Positions 51,130 to 59,246 of a stretch of 64,000 nucleotides of DNA are shown one piece after another. Position numbers and translations under genes: made by a program. The stretch lies in contig JAIOPG010000006.1 in NCBI GenBank assembly GCA_021414025.1, forward strand, positions 276,618 through 340,617, given 5' to 3'. Source of the stretch: Planctomycetota bacterium (GTDB lineage Bacteria > Planctomycetota > Phycisphaerae > Phycisphaerales > SM1A02). Each line of letters opens with the position of its first letter. Positions within the stretch are counted from its first letter, which is position 1. Under the pieces are notes generated by a model. That model was given only the letters and a program-made list of their open reading frames with translations, was not told where the DNA came from and searched no databases.

Positions 51130-52344
51130 ATGGACCCAGTCTCAAATCCGTTCTCGCCAGGGGCCGGTATCCCTCCGCCCGTTCTTGCCGGCCGAGACGA
51201 CATGCGTGAAACGGTTCGCGTGGTTCTTGAGAGGCTTCGCCGCGGTCTGCAAACCAAGAGCATCATGATGATCGGCCTGCGCGGCGTGGGCAAGACCGTG
51301 CTGCTCGACCAGATGCGCGACGACGCCGAGGCCACGGGCATCCAGGCCGTCTGCTTCGAAGCCCCCGACACACGCTCGCTTCCCGCGATCTTTGCCCCGC
51401 AGCTCCGCCATCTGCTGCTTCGACTTTCCCGCAACGAGCAGGCGAAGACCCACGCCCAGAACGCACTGAAGGGGCTCTCCAGTTTTGCCCGCGCGCTGAA
51501 GGACAAATTCAAGGACATCGAGGTCGGCTACGACTTTGAACCGGAGCTTGGCCCCACCTACAACGGCGACCTGGAGCACGATCTGGAGATGCTGCTGGAA
51601 GCCTCCGGAACCGCGGCGCAGAAAGCCGGCACGGTGCTGGCCATGTTCGTCGACGAGATGCAATTCGTGGAGTCGGACGAACTTGCCGCGCTCGTCGTCG
51701 CGCTGCACCGCATCTCGCATAAAAAACTTCCGGTGGTCCTGGTGGGCGCGGGTCTTCCGCAACTGCGCGAGCGGATGAACCAGGCGACGCAGATCGCCGA
51801 CCGCCTCTTTGACTATCCGGAAATCAAGCCGCTCACCCGGCTGGATCTGGACCTTGCCATCGGCAAGCCGGCGCTGGACCAGAAGGTCAAGGTGAACAAG
51901 GACGCGCTCGACCTGATTTTCGAGCGGACGAGCGGCTTTCCCTATTTTGTGCAGGAGTGGGCCAAGCATGCGTGGGAGGAGGCGGAGAAGTCGCCCATCA
52001 CCCGCGAAAACGTAGAGGCCTCAGCCGAGATCGTCATCGCCGCACTGGACAAGAACTACTTCCAGCTTCGCTTCTACCGCCTGACTCCAGCGGAGAAGAA
52101 GTACCTGCGGGCGACCGCTGCGCTGGGTGCAGGTCCGCACCGTTCGGGTGACATCGCCAGAGAGCTCGGGCGCGAGGTGACCGCACTCAGCCCGACGCGA
52201 AACAAGCTGATCGCCAAGGGCATGATCTGGAGCCCGAGTCACGGTGACACCGCGTTCACCGTGCCGCAGTTCGACCAGTTCATGCGGCGCATCATGCCCG
52301 GCGACGACTGGCTGCAGGACGAACTCAAGGCGGCGACAACCTAA
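51130..52344 (+). CDS. AAA/STAND-type ATPase with winged-helix C-terminus
   Basis: 404 residues, like the stand-alone ORC/Cdc6- or archaeal-ATPase-type proteins found in accessory DNA. Walker A is GLRGVGKTVLLDQ, Walker B MFVDEMQFV, and the sensor region is VVLVGAGLPQLRE. The C-terminus (about 325-390) has a helix-turn-helix look (GDIARELGREVTALSPTRN) and may bind DNA or a partner. Its target is unknown. It sits alone after an AT-rich island, consistent with acquisition as a cassette. Its TAA overlaps the stop of the convergent VOC gene by three bases. Confidence 0.85.
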   Translation: MDPVSNPFSPGAGIPPPVLAGRDDMRETVRVVLERLRRGLQTKSIMMIGLRGVGKTVLLDQMRDDAEATGIQAVCFEAPDTRSLPAIFAPQLRHLLLRLSRNEQAKTHAQNALKGLSSFARALKDKFKDIEVGYDFEPELGPTYNGDLEHDLEMLLEASGTAAQKAGTVLAMFVDEMQFVESDELAALVVALHRISHKKLPVVLVGAGLPQLRERMNQATQIADRLFDYPEIKPLTRLDLDLAIGKPALDQKVKVNKDALDLIFERTSGFPYFVQEWAKHAWEEAEKSPITRENVEASAEIVIAALDKNYFQLRFYRLTPAEKKYLRATAALGAGPHRSGDIARELGREVTALSPTRNKLIAKGMIWSPSHGDTAFTVPQFDQFMRRIMPGDDWLQDELKAATT

Positions 52345-52730
52345 ATTTCACTTGTTGCGAACACCAGCACATGGCCGTCCAGGTCGAGCGAGTACGCCGC
52401 GACGTGGCCCCAGCTTCGCTTGAGCAGCGGGCTCAGTTCCTTGGCGCCGGCATCGATCGCCCGCGCATGGTGTTCACCGGGCAACGGCAGCACAAGATAG
52501 AGTTCGGCCCGGGGAATTCCGTTGGCCGCGCTTGGGTCAGGCACCGCGGTGCCGAGCAGATTTCGAATGCCCATCTCCGGCATCAGCCCCAGAATGCCGC
52601 CGCCGGGAAGTTCGAACTCAGTCATGCCGGGCACGTGAAGCCGCGGCTTGAGGCCCAGCACCTTCGCATAGAAGGCGGTGCTCCGCTCCTGGTCGGCCAC
52701 ATACAGAATGAAATGCGATGCGGCGCTCAT
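52341..52730 (-). CDS. VOC superfamily protein
   Basis: A 129-residue glyoxalase/bleomycin-resistance fold protein: ASHFILYVADQERSTAFYAK opens the first module and YSLDLDGHVLVFATSE closes the last; the acidic end of each half could supply metal ligands. It is unlike the VOC protein at 41813 beyond the fold. The ATG at 52730 begins directly before the first strand. Substrate unknown. Confidence 0.85.
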   Translation of the reverse strand: MSAASHFILYVADQERSTAFYAKVLGLKPRLHVPGMTEFELPGGGILGLMPEMGIRNLLGTAVPDPSAANGIPRAELYLVLPLPGEHHARAIDAGAKELSPLLKRSWGHVAAYSLDLDGHVLVFATSEI

Positions 52731-52771
52731 CCGGCGGACAGGGGGGTGCGGCTTGCCGGCAATCGGGACTT

Positions 52772-53686
52772 TCAGCCCTTCTTCGGCGCGAACGCCAACT
52801 GCAGGGACTCCGACTTGAAGCCGGTGGGCACGGATCCGTCGATCGCGTAGCGGTAGAGGGCCATCTGCACAATCGATCGCAGCGTGGAGGCGATCAGCGA
52901 CCACGCGAACAAGCTGAGGAGTCCGATCAGTCCGATCGCCACGCCCAGCACCACCGACTCGCTCAGAATGCCCGCGACCACACCGATGCCGATGATGCTG
53001 ATCGTGAACATCGTGATCGCGAATCCAACCAGTCCGAAGCCGACCGCCAGGATCAGCCCCTCGCCCCAGGTCCGCTTGATCGCCGAGGCCGAGCGCTTGA
53101 TGGCGTCAATCGGGCCGACGCCCTCGATGACCAGGGCCGGCACTGCGAAGTAGGTGCCCACGGCCCACGCGAGACCGATGAAGCCCACCACGATCTTGCC
53201 GATGATGCCCACGCGCTGCTCGATGGCCCGCAGGATCGTTCCCACGACCGCGCTGACCAGCGTCCAGGCGGCGATCTGCGGCAGGCGGCTCATGGCCACC
53301 TGGATGCCGGCGCCCAGCCCGCCCGTTTCGCCGCGGAATTTTCGGTCGGCCGCGCCCAGCAGTGCCGCGTTGAAGAAGATCGTGACAAAGCTCGTGACCA
53401 GATAGAACGAGAACATCAGTGCGTAGGCGACGATTTGGTTGGTGGGGGCGTCCGCGGAGGGGCTGATGGTCGTCACTCCGTTGTGGCTGTGGGAGGATCT
53501 CGACTGCACCAACTGCGTGAACGCATGCCGCAGCTCCTCGCTCATCAGGATTGGAATCGCGAAACTGGCCATCACCGCCGCGGTGGCCAGGAAGCTCAGG
53601 ATCGGAAAGATCACCAGTTCGGGATCGGACTTCAGGACAATCCACGCCTGCTTGAAAAGTTCCGCCGATCGCTTGAATCGTCCCAT
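52772..53686 (-). CDS. Integral membrane protein (DUF6159-like)
   Basis: 304 residues with about six membrane spans. The opening GRFKRSAELFKQAWIVLKSD, an amphipathic helix before the first span, and AIKRSASAIKRTWGEG between later spans are typical of the DUF6159-type family; this assignment is from memory. Function unknown. GGAGA precedes the ATG at 53686. It sits 41 bases upstream of the VOC gene on the same strand. Confidence 0.75.
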   Translation of the reverse strand: MGRFKRSAELFKQAWIVLKSDPELVIFPILSFLATAAVMASFAIPILMSEELRHAFTQLVQSRSSHSHNGVTTISPSADAPTNQIVAYALMFSFYLVTSFVTIFFNAALLGAADRKFRGETGGLGAGIQVAMSRLPQIAAWTLVSAVVGTILRAIEQRVGIIGKIVVGFIGLAWAVGTYFAVPALVIEGVGPIDAIKRSASAIKRTWGEGLILAVGFGLVGFAITMFTISIIGIGVVAGILSESVVLGVAIGLIGLLSLFAWSLIASTLRSIVQMALYRYAIDGSVPTGFKSESLQLAFAPKKG

Positions 53687-53834
53687 CACGTGTCTCCATT
53701 CTTGGCGGTCGTGCCGCGGTTGCGAAGCGTGAATTCTAGCGGAAAGGTCTATTTTTCCACAAGTTGCAAGGCGAAGAGAGAGTGATCGCCCGCCTTAGGA
53801 CACGCGACGAGCCCCGGAGTTGCAGAATCTTGGA

Positions 53835-54269
53835 TTATTTCTTGAGGGCCAGCAGCAAGACGCCGGCCGCGACCATGCCGATGCCGGTCCAGTCGCGGAG
53901 CGACGGACGTTCGCCCAGGAATGTGAAGGCGAAGATCGCAACCAGCACCAGGCTCAGTTTGTCCACCGGCGCCACCTTGGACGCTTCGCCGACTTTCAGT
54001 GCCCGGAAGTAGCAGACCCACGAGGCACCCGTGGCCAGGCCCGAGAGCGTGAGGAAGATCCAGGTTTTCCGCGAAAGCTCGAAGGGGTTGCTCCACTTGC
54101 CGGCCGCCCAGACAAAGGCCGCGAGCACCACGATCACGATCGCCGTGCGCACCAGCGTGGCCAGATCCGAGTCCACGTTCTGCACTCCCACCTTGGCGAA
54201 GATGGCGGTCAGCGCCGCGAAGACCGCGGACAGCAGCGCCCAGTAGAACCAGGTGGCGGGGATGGTCAT
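53835..54269 (-). CDS. EamA/DMT-type small transporter
   Basis: 144 residues with four to five membrane spans covering a single EamA unit: ALLSAVFAALTAIFAKVG at the N-terminus and ALKVGEASKVAPVDKLSLVL, FLGERPSLRDWTGIGMVAAG at the C-terminus. Single-unit members work as dimers in metabolite export. Its ATG (54269) overlaps the GNAT stop codon as ATGA, so the two are translationally coupled. Confidence 0.88.
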   Translation of the reverse strand: MTIPATWFYWALLSAVFAALTAIFAKVGVQNVDSDLATLVRTAIVIVVLAAFVWAAGKWSNPFELSRKTWIFLTLSGLATGASWVCYFRALKVGEASKVAPVDKLSLVLVAIFAFTFLGERPSLRDWTGIGMVAAGVLLLALKK

Positions 54270-54790
54270 GGATTGATCCTCGAAGAAGGGGCGGCGTTCA
54301 ACGCCTTGCTCAGAATCACGCTTCGGTACACCTTGCCCGACCATTGCACGTGGCCCACATGCCGGTAGCCGAGTCGAGTGTAGAGCTCAATGAGATGCGT
54401 TGCCTGCTCGGCGGTGTCGATGGCCAGCTCGCGATAGCCATGCTGCACTGCCCATTGTTCAGCGCGCTGCAGAAGCAGACGGCCGATGCCCTCGCCTTGC
54501 AGGGCGGGATCGACTGCGAACTGATGAGCCGCCGCGACGCCGGGAGTGGCGTAGTACGCCTCCGATGTGTCGGTGCTCGTGTGGTGCACTGCGATGGTTC
54601 CGACCAGCTTGGAGCCGTCGACCGCGACAAAGCACGTCGCGTTGCGGATGCGGTCGCGGGTGACCTCGGGGGTCTGGTTCACGGCGGTGTAGTTCAGTCC
54701 CATGTCGCCCAGCCGCGCGTAGGCGCGGTGCAGCAACTCCGTGAGCTCGTCGATCGAATCCGTTTCGCAAATGGTGCGGATGACCGGCAT
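54266..54790 (-). CDS. GNAT family N-acetyltransferase
   Basis: 174 residues. The acetyl-CoA-binding motif A is HQFAVDPALQGEGIGRLLLQ (Q/R-x-x-G-x-G/A form QGEGIG) and motif B follows as ATHLIELYTRLGYRHVG. The acceptor is unknown. It lies in a minus-strand run with the EamA gene, to which it is coupled, and only six bases from the membrane protein upstream. Confidence 0.88.
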   Translation of the reverse strand: MPVIRTICETDSIDELTELLHRAYARLGDMGLNYTAVNQTPEVTRDRIRNATCFVAVDGSKLVGTIAVHHTSTDTSEAYYATPGVAAAHQFAVDPALQGEGIGRLLLQRAEQWAVQHGYRELAIDTAEQATHLIELYTRLGYRHVGHVQWSGKVYRSVILSKALNAAPSSRINP

Positions 54791-54796
54791 GGCGCT

Positions 54797-55348
54797 TCAG
54801 GCGAGCCGGCGCCATCGCGCTTCGAGCACGACGAGTGTCACCAGGTACACCGCCACGATCACGATCGGGATCGCCGTGAATCGATGCGCGGGCCAGAGAT
54901 ACCAAGCCGCGACGATCAGGCCCGTCCGGACGAAGCTGTGAAAGAGGCCGATCCAGTGCTGGATGATCCACGAAAGCGGAATCCACATCAGCCCCGAGAG
55001 GATCCCGACCGTCAGCGGCAGCGAGGTGTGGTCGACCAGAAAAAACGGAATGGCGATCGAGTAGACCAGCAGCGCCTGAGCCACCCCATAGAAGAAGAGC
55101 CGGTCGAAGGCGTTCTTCGGTCTGGTCTTGTCGAGGAAATTCTCGCCGGTGAAGCGCGAGATGAAGATGCCCAGGTAGGCGATCATGCCCGTGGCGCCGA
55201 AGAGAACCCATGCGGAGAGCATCGTGTTCAGGAACATGCCCGCGACACCTACCGCGGTCCATGCGATGGCCCCCGCGATCGGCATGGCGATGTTGCGGCG
55301 CCGGCCGAATTCCTGGCGCTGCTCCTCGAGCGAGCGGTCCGCGGTCAT
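54797..55348 (-). CDS. Integral membrane protein of unknown function
   Basis: 183 residues: a charged N-terminal segment (SLEEQRQEFGRRRN) followed by about six membrane spans. It may belong to the DUF7010 group, but I cannot confirm this. The ATG at 55348 overlaps the stop of the next upstream gene as ATGA, so both small membrane proteins are probably made together. Confidence 0.7.
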   Translation of the reverse strand: MTADRSLEEQRQEFGRRRNIAMPIAGAIAWTAVGVAGMFLNTMLSAWVLFGATGMIAYLGIFISRFTGENFLDKTRPKNAFDRLFFYGVAQALLVYSIAIPFFLVDHTSLPLTVGILSGLMWIPLSWIIQHWIGLFHSFVRTGLIVAAWYLWPAHRFTAIPIVIVAVYLVTLVVLEARWRRLA

Positions 55349-55749
55349 GCCTTGGCCACCCGCATCTCGTAGAGCTTGCCGCCGACCCAGCATTGCGGCA
55401 CGGACAGCACGACCAGCGCGATCGGATACCAGCGCGGCCCCAGCTCGAGATTCCAAGTGACCACGAGACCGAACATGCCCAGCACCACGCCGACCACGCC
55501 CAGGATCATGGCGTGCTTCATGGGGTTGCGCGGCGCCAGCCACGCGGTGAGCCAGGCGCCCGCGATGCTGATGACGATGCGGTAGGAAGTGGCCAGCAGC
55601 GCCTGCAGGTCGTTGATCGGCTCTTTGGTCGGCGGATAAACCTTGAGCATGTGCAGGGCGATGTCGACCAGGGTGGTCACGACGATGATGAAGACCACTC
55701 CGGCGAGGATGGCCCACGTGGAACTCCACTTCGAGCCGCTAGAAGACAT
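55345..55749 (-). CDS. Small four-span membrane protein
   Basis: 134 residues with four hydrophobic segments (about 12-32, 55-72, 78-97, 103-122) and few other features. No family recognised. Its start overlaps the end of the isoprenylcysteine-methyltransferase-like gene by 11 bases and its end overlaps the next gene by four, which places it in the middle of a compact operon. Confidence 0.7.
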   Translation of the reverse strand: MSSSGSKWSSTWAILAGVVFIIVVTTLVDIALHMLKVYPPTKEPINDLQALLATSYRIVISIAGAWLTAWLAPRNPMKHAMILGVVGVVLGMFGLVVTWNLELGPRWYPIALVVLSVPQCWVGGKLYEMRVAKA

Positions 55750-56164
55750 GCGGCACCATGCGCTTCACCTTCTTCATGTACTCGATGTATTCGGGATAGG
55801 TCTTCACCAGCAGGGTCTCCTCGCAGAGCATGCGGGCGAAACTGCCCGCCAGCAGCAGCGCGCCGAACGCAGCGCTCTGCGGCGACCAGTGCGAGAGCAC
55901 GCAGGCAACGCCGAAGAGGCAGACTGCGGTGTAGATCGGATGGCGGATGAGACCGTACGGGCCGGTCGTCACCAATCCGCCCGCCGTCGGATTTGCCGCC
56001 GCGTGGAAACTGCGGCTGCCAAAAGTGATTCGCGCCCAGATCATCAGGGCCACGGCGAGCGCCTGGCAGGCGATGGCCACCGGATTGGAAGTCAAGATGG
56101 AGTCGGTCAGGATCAGGCCCGCGAGCCCCCCAACCATCAGCAGAAGTCCGATGATGGAAACCAC
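55739..56164 (-). CDS. Isoprenylcysteine carboxyl methyltransferase-like membrane protein
   Basis: 141 residues with three to four spans and the C-terminal signature of the ICMT/NnrU-like superfamily: LVTTGPYGLIRHPIYTA (RHPxY) and EETLLVKTYPEYIEYMKKVKR. The family methylates small lipophilic or isoprenylated substrates in the membrane. The start is uncertain: the GTG at 56164 has AGGA nine bases ahead, while a TTG at 56173 would overlap the upstream stop codon. Confidence 0.8.
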   Translation of the reverse strand: MVSIIGLLLMVGGLAGLILTDSILTSNPVAIACQALAVALMIWARITFGSRSFHAAANPTAGGLVTTGPYGLIRHPIYTAVCLFGVACVLSHWSPQSAAFGALLLAGSFARMLCEETLLVKTYPEYIEYMKKVKRMVPHVF

Positions 56165-56166
56165 CT

Positions 56167-56658
56167 TCAGCAATCCTGGACCACCTTCATGGCGGGCGGA
56201 ACCTGGATCGCCGCAAGGTTGATCGAGCCCCCGGTCCACACGTGCAGCACCAGCTTGTAATTGGGTTCGCTCGGGCGGATCGGCGCCGCATGAAAGAGCA
56301 GATTGATCACGTCGAGTTTCCAGTCGCACGCCAGCGGCGCGAGACTGGGGTCAAAGGGCTGGAAGGCGCCCTTGCCCTTGTGGACGTGGACCGTCGTGGC
56401 AGCGAACTTGTTGAGGGCGACGCAGGTGTCCAGGCAGGCCTGGAAGCCGGCGGTGTCGCCGCGAAAGGCGAGATAGTCGTCGGTGTTGACGAAGTAGCCG
56501 GCGAATCTCGAGGGATGCTTGGCGAGCTCCACCAGTCGCGGCGGCCAGGCGCCGGGCACGGCGATGTTCGCGCCGGGCCGATGATCCCCGCCGATGCCGT
56601 GGGCCATCGGGCAGAGCATGAGCAGGAGAAACGCGATGGCAGCGGCAAAAGGCTTCAT
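56167..56658 (-). CDS. Secreted hypothetical protein
   Basis: 163 residues with a clear signal peptide (about 1-23, MKPFAAAIAFLLLMLCPMAHG). The mature part contains RPGANIAVPGAWPPRLVELAK, YFVNTDDYLAFRGDT and a C-terminal WTGGSINLAAIQVPP; similar short planctomycete proteins exist, as far as I recall, but without a known function. A TTGAAG/TACACT promoter-like pair lies directly upstream of the ATG. Confidence 0.72.
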   Translation of the reverse strand: MKPFAAAIAFLLLMLCPMAHGIGGDHRPGANIAVPGAWPPRLVELAKHPSRFAGYFVNTDDYLAFRGDTAGFQACLDTCVALNKFAATTVHVHKGKGAFQPFDPSLAPLACDWKLDVINLLFHAAPIRPSEPNYKLVLHVWTGGSINLAAIQVPPAMKVVQDC

Positions 56659-56666
56659 CCCCCGCG

Positions 56667-56696
56667 AGTGTACCCCGCACTTCCGATGCGCTTCAA
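56667..56696 (-). promoter_or_regulatory. Predicted leaderless promoter of the gene at 56167-56658
   Basis: TTGAAG (56696-56691), an 18-base spacer and TACACT (56672-56667) are followed eight bases later by the ATG. Confidence 0.5.
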
Positions 56697-56710
56697 CGGC
56701 GGCGTTCACC

Positions 56711-57268
56711 TCATTGCCCGCTGGTCGACGGGGCAAGATCGGACTTCGTCGGATTGCCGACCGTCAGCACCACGGGCTTGCCGTCGACTTTTGCGATCTC
56801 GATCGGCGTGTCGAGCTTGTAGATGCCGTCGGCGGCCGAGATGGGGAAATAGGACTCAAGCGTCTGATTTGGGGGGACCGGATAGGTGACCGTTCCGCCG
56901 GCGCTGGTGCCGTTGCTTTGCGGGCGAAAAGATGTCTGGATGTAGGCCTTGTCGTTGCCGGGGGGAGTGATGCGTGATCCGCTCACGATCACTTGACCCT
57001 CCCGGGGCGTCGCGTCGTTGGGCGTTTGGGAGAAGGTGCAGGAATGAAAATGCTCGCCATCCACGGAGATGCTCGCGTTGCCGGGGAGGCGAAGCGTGAG
57101 CTGGGTTATTTCAACGTCGCCGCCCGTGACAAGTTTTTGCACGGACAAACTGAAGCTGTTGGCTGGGAGCGCGCCCTGCTTGGGCGATGCCGGCTGCAGG
57201 TCGCAACCGGTCACGGCGCCTGTGAGCAAGGCACAGCACACGATGTTCATCGAAGCGATCGAATTCAT
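56711..57268 (-). CDS. Hypothetical lipoprotein
   Basis: 185 residues. The signal peptide ends in a lipobox-like TGC (Cys22 in LLTGAVTGCD). The mature protein is beta-rich, with no recognised domain; segments such as DVEITQLTLRLPGNASISVDG and the even spacing of hydrophobic residues suggest a single beta-sandwich. Likely anchored to the outer face of a membrane. Confidence 0.72.
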   Translation of the reverse strand: MNSIASMNIVCCALLTGAVTGCDLQPASPKQGALPANSFSLSVQKLVTGGDVEITQLTLRLPGNASISVDGEHFHSCTFSQTPNDATPREGQVIVSGSRITPPGNDKAYIQTSFRPQSNGTSAGGTVTYPVPPNQTLESYFPISAADGIYKLDTPIEIAKVDGKPVVLTVGNPTKSDLAPSTSGQ

Positions 57269-57276
57269 GGGAGCGG

Positions 57277-57306
57277 AGTGTATCGGACACGTCCGCCGCC
57301 CATCAA
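57277..57306 (-). promoter_or_regulatory. Predicted leaderless promoter of the lipoprotein gene
   Basis: TTGATG (57306-57301), an 18-base spacer, TACACT (57282-57277), then eight bases to the ATG. The same layout precedes the neighbouring gene at 56658. Confidence 0.55.
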
Positions 57307-57316
57307 CGGAGGTCCG

Positions 57317-57523
57317 TCAGGCGCCCTTGGGAGTGAAGCGCAGGCCGAACATTCCCACGATCGCAGCGACAATGCCGCCGATCATCAACCAGACGGATTT
57401 GTCGGTTGGGGAACCCGTGAAAAATCTCGAGACGTCGGAGCTGAATGATTCCATGGCGGCAACGCCCCAGATGATCAAGAGGACGCCGACGACCAGCAGT
57501 GCGAGGGATATGGCTTTGTTCAT
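57317..57523 (-). CDS. DUF3185-type small membrane protein
   Basis: 68 residues with two membrane spans separated by SFSSDVSRFFTGSPTDKSVW, the recognisable core of DUF3185 proteins. They are small inner-membrane proteins found in many proteobacteria and planctomycetes, of unknown role, often stress-related. TAAGGAGT lies close before the ATG, a strong Shine-Dalgarno site. Confidence 0.88.
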   Translation of the reverse strand: MNKAISLALLVVGVLLIIWGVAAMESFSSDVSRFFTGSPTDKSVWLMIGGIVAAIVGMFGLRFTPKGA

Positions 57524-57554
57524 GTGAAAGACTCCTTAGAAGTGGTGAGCGGGA

Positions 57555-57704
57555 CTAAATGGGCTTCCGGCCGCTGATGAGGCGGATCAGGATGACGACG
57601 ACGGCGATGACGAGCAGGGCGTGAATGAAAACATTGGCAGGGCCAAGGGAAATCAAGCCCAAAAGCCACAGTAAAACCAGAACGATAGCGATCGTGTAGA
57701 GCAT
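57555..57704 (-). CDS. Lmo0937-type small membrane protein
   Basis: 49 residues: MLYTIAIVLVLLWLLGLISL, then a second span and the end RLISGRKPI. This is the pattern of the lmo0937-family two-span peptides (two hydrophobic helices, short basic tail). AAAGG lies about nine bases before the ATG. It precedes the DUF3185 gene by 31 bases on the same strand; such pairs of tiny membrane proteins often respond to envelope or osmotic stress, which is only a suggestion here. Confidence 0.8.
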   Translation of the reverse strand: MLYTIAIVLVLLWLLGLISLGPANVFIHALLVIAVVVILIRLISGRKPI

Positions 57705-57914
57705 GGCAGCAACCTTTCAAATCCCAGTTTTGAACCGTTGCCATCGCGCCAAAGCGCCCGGCAACAATGAGTTCGACCGATCCGCACGATGCGGCGTCGA
57801 GATTGATATGAGCCTAGCAGGAATAATGTTGGATCAATCGATGAATACGGAAATAATAAGAATTAATCGCTCAGAACGATCAAATGGGACGTTGGCGAGT
57901 CGATTATGCCGCTT

Positions 57915-58697
57915 TCAATGCGATCCGACCGGAACGTGAAGCAGGGAGGCGACCGATGGAAGCGTGTCGATGCCCCAATGAATCGCGATTAATGCCGGCA
58001 GATTGCGCCATCGATCCCACGCCCAACCAAAGATGAGCCCGACCACGAGCACCGGCAGCCCCGTGCCAAGCAGCACGGAGCTCAAGTCGTTGGCTGTCCC
58101 CTCGGCGCCGCTGGCGAGGAAGAAACGCGTGGGCAGATGCCAGGCGGTGAAGAGAATCGCCGTGACGATGATCGCCGTGGGGCGCCCCCAGGCGAGTTCG
58201 AGCCGCGTCTGCAACCCCCAGCGATAGACGATTTCTTCGGGCAACCCGGCGCAGAAGAGCATCAGCACGCTGCCAATGGCCACCCGCAGCGCCGCTTCCA
58301 GCGTCGGCATCGACCGGATGGCCTCCAGAATGGGCGCGATCTTCGACGCATTGATCAGGATGCCCAGCACCAGCACCAGCGCGAGCGTGAGGATCGATCG
58401 CGGTGTCGCCCGCCATCCCAGCAGCAGGTCTTCCAGCGTGTAGCCGGCGCGCCGGATGGCGATGAGCGGCACCACGAAAAGCAGGCCGATTTTGAACGCG
58501 AAAGCATAGGTTGCGTCGGAGGTCAGATGCGTCGCGCCCCAGATCGGCAGGGGCCAGGCGCGCTCGAAGAGTCCGGTGGCCACGGAGGCGCCGATATACG
58601 CGATCGCAAAGAGCAGCGCCACGCGGGTCTCGCGCGCCGGGTTGATGATGCGGATGGACGCGACGGGGAGTCGTTGCCAGATCAGGAATGCCTTCAC
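57915..58697 (-). CDS. CPBP (CAAX/Abi) family intramembrane protease
   Basis: 260 residues, about seven spans. The zinc-site motifs of the family are present: EEIVYRWGLQ (EExxxR), FTAWHLPTRFF (HxxxH-like, one His) and LIAIHWGID (second His). Members process prenylated or other membrane proteins, and in bacteria often serve bacteriocin immunity. The GTG at 58697 overlaps the GNAT stop codon as GTGA, which decides the start. Confidence 0.88.
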   Translation of the reverse strand: MKAFLIWQRLPVASIRIINPARETRVALLFAIAYIGASVATGLFERAWPLPIWGATHLTSDATYAFAFKIGLLFVVPLIAIRRAGYTLEDLLLGWRATPRSILTLALVLVLGILINASKIAPILEAIRSMPTLEAALRVAIGSVLMLFCAGLPEEIVYRWGLQTRLELAWGRPTAIIVTAILFTAWHLPTRFFLASGAEGTANDLSSVLLGTGLPVLVVGLIFGWAWDRWRNLPALIAIHWGIDTLPSVASLLHVPVGSH

Positions 58698-59239
58698 GCC
58701 GAACCCCGCATTGCGTTGTCCTGGAGATGCCGGTGCATCACAAAGGCATCGACGTGGCCGAGCTTTGCGTGCTGGAACGCTTTGGGAAGCGTGCCGACGA
58801 TGGAGAAGCCAAGTTGCTTCCACAACTTGACCGCGCCCGTGTTCGTGCTCACCACAAAGTTGAACTGCATGGCCAGAAAGCCGGCGTCCTTCGCTTCGGC
58901 AAGACAATGTTCGCCCATCGCCTTGCCGACGCCCATGCCCTGCGCCGCGGGGTCGACCATGAAGGAAGCGTTGGCGACGTGCGAGCCAAGGTCGGGCTGA
59001 TTGGCCATGAACTTGTACATGCCGAGAATTTCATGATGGTCAGACGCCACATAGGTCGTGATGCCAGGGGCGAACCAATAGTCGTGGGCAACTTGCTTGC
59101 TCGTGTCGGGTGCGAGCACCATCGTGTCACCTGCGGCGACAACCGCCTGAAAGATTGGCCACATGCCATCGAAGTCTGCTTCGGTGGCGCGTCGAATCTT
59201 CAGGGCACTCTTAGACGAAGATGCTGGTGTGGTGCTCAT
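58694..59239 (-). CDS. GNAT family N-acetyltransferase
   Basis: 181 residues starting MSTTPASSSKSALKIRRATE. Motif A is ASFMVDPAAQGMGVGKAMGE (QGMGVG) and motif B AVKLWKQLGFSIVGTLPKAF. It resembles the phosphinothricin/unknown acetyltransferases, substrate unclear. An ATG nine codons upstream (59266), which would overlap the cysteine synthase gene by 20 bases, is a possible alternative start. Coupled to the CPBP protease gene downstream. Confidence 0.86.
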   Translation of the reverse strand: MSTTPASSSKSALKIRRATEADFDGMWPIFQAVVAAGDTMVLAPDTSKQVAHDYWFAPGITTYVASDHHEILGMYKFMANQPDLGSHVANASFMVDPAAQGMGVGKAMGEHCLAEAKDAGFLAMQFNFVVSTNTGAVKLWKQLGFSIVGTLPKAFQHAKLGHVDAFVMHRHLQDNAMRGSA

Positions 59240-59246
59240 GCGGTTC

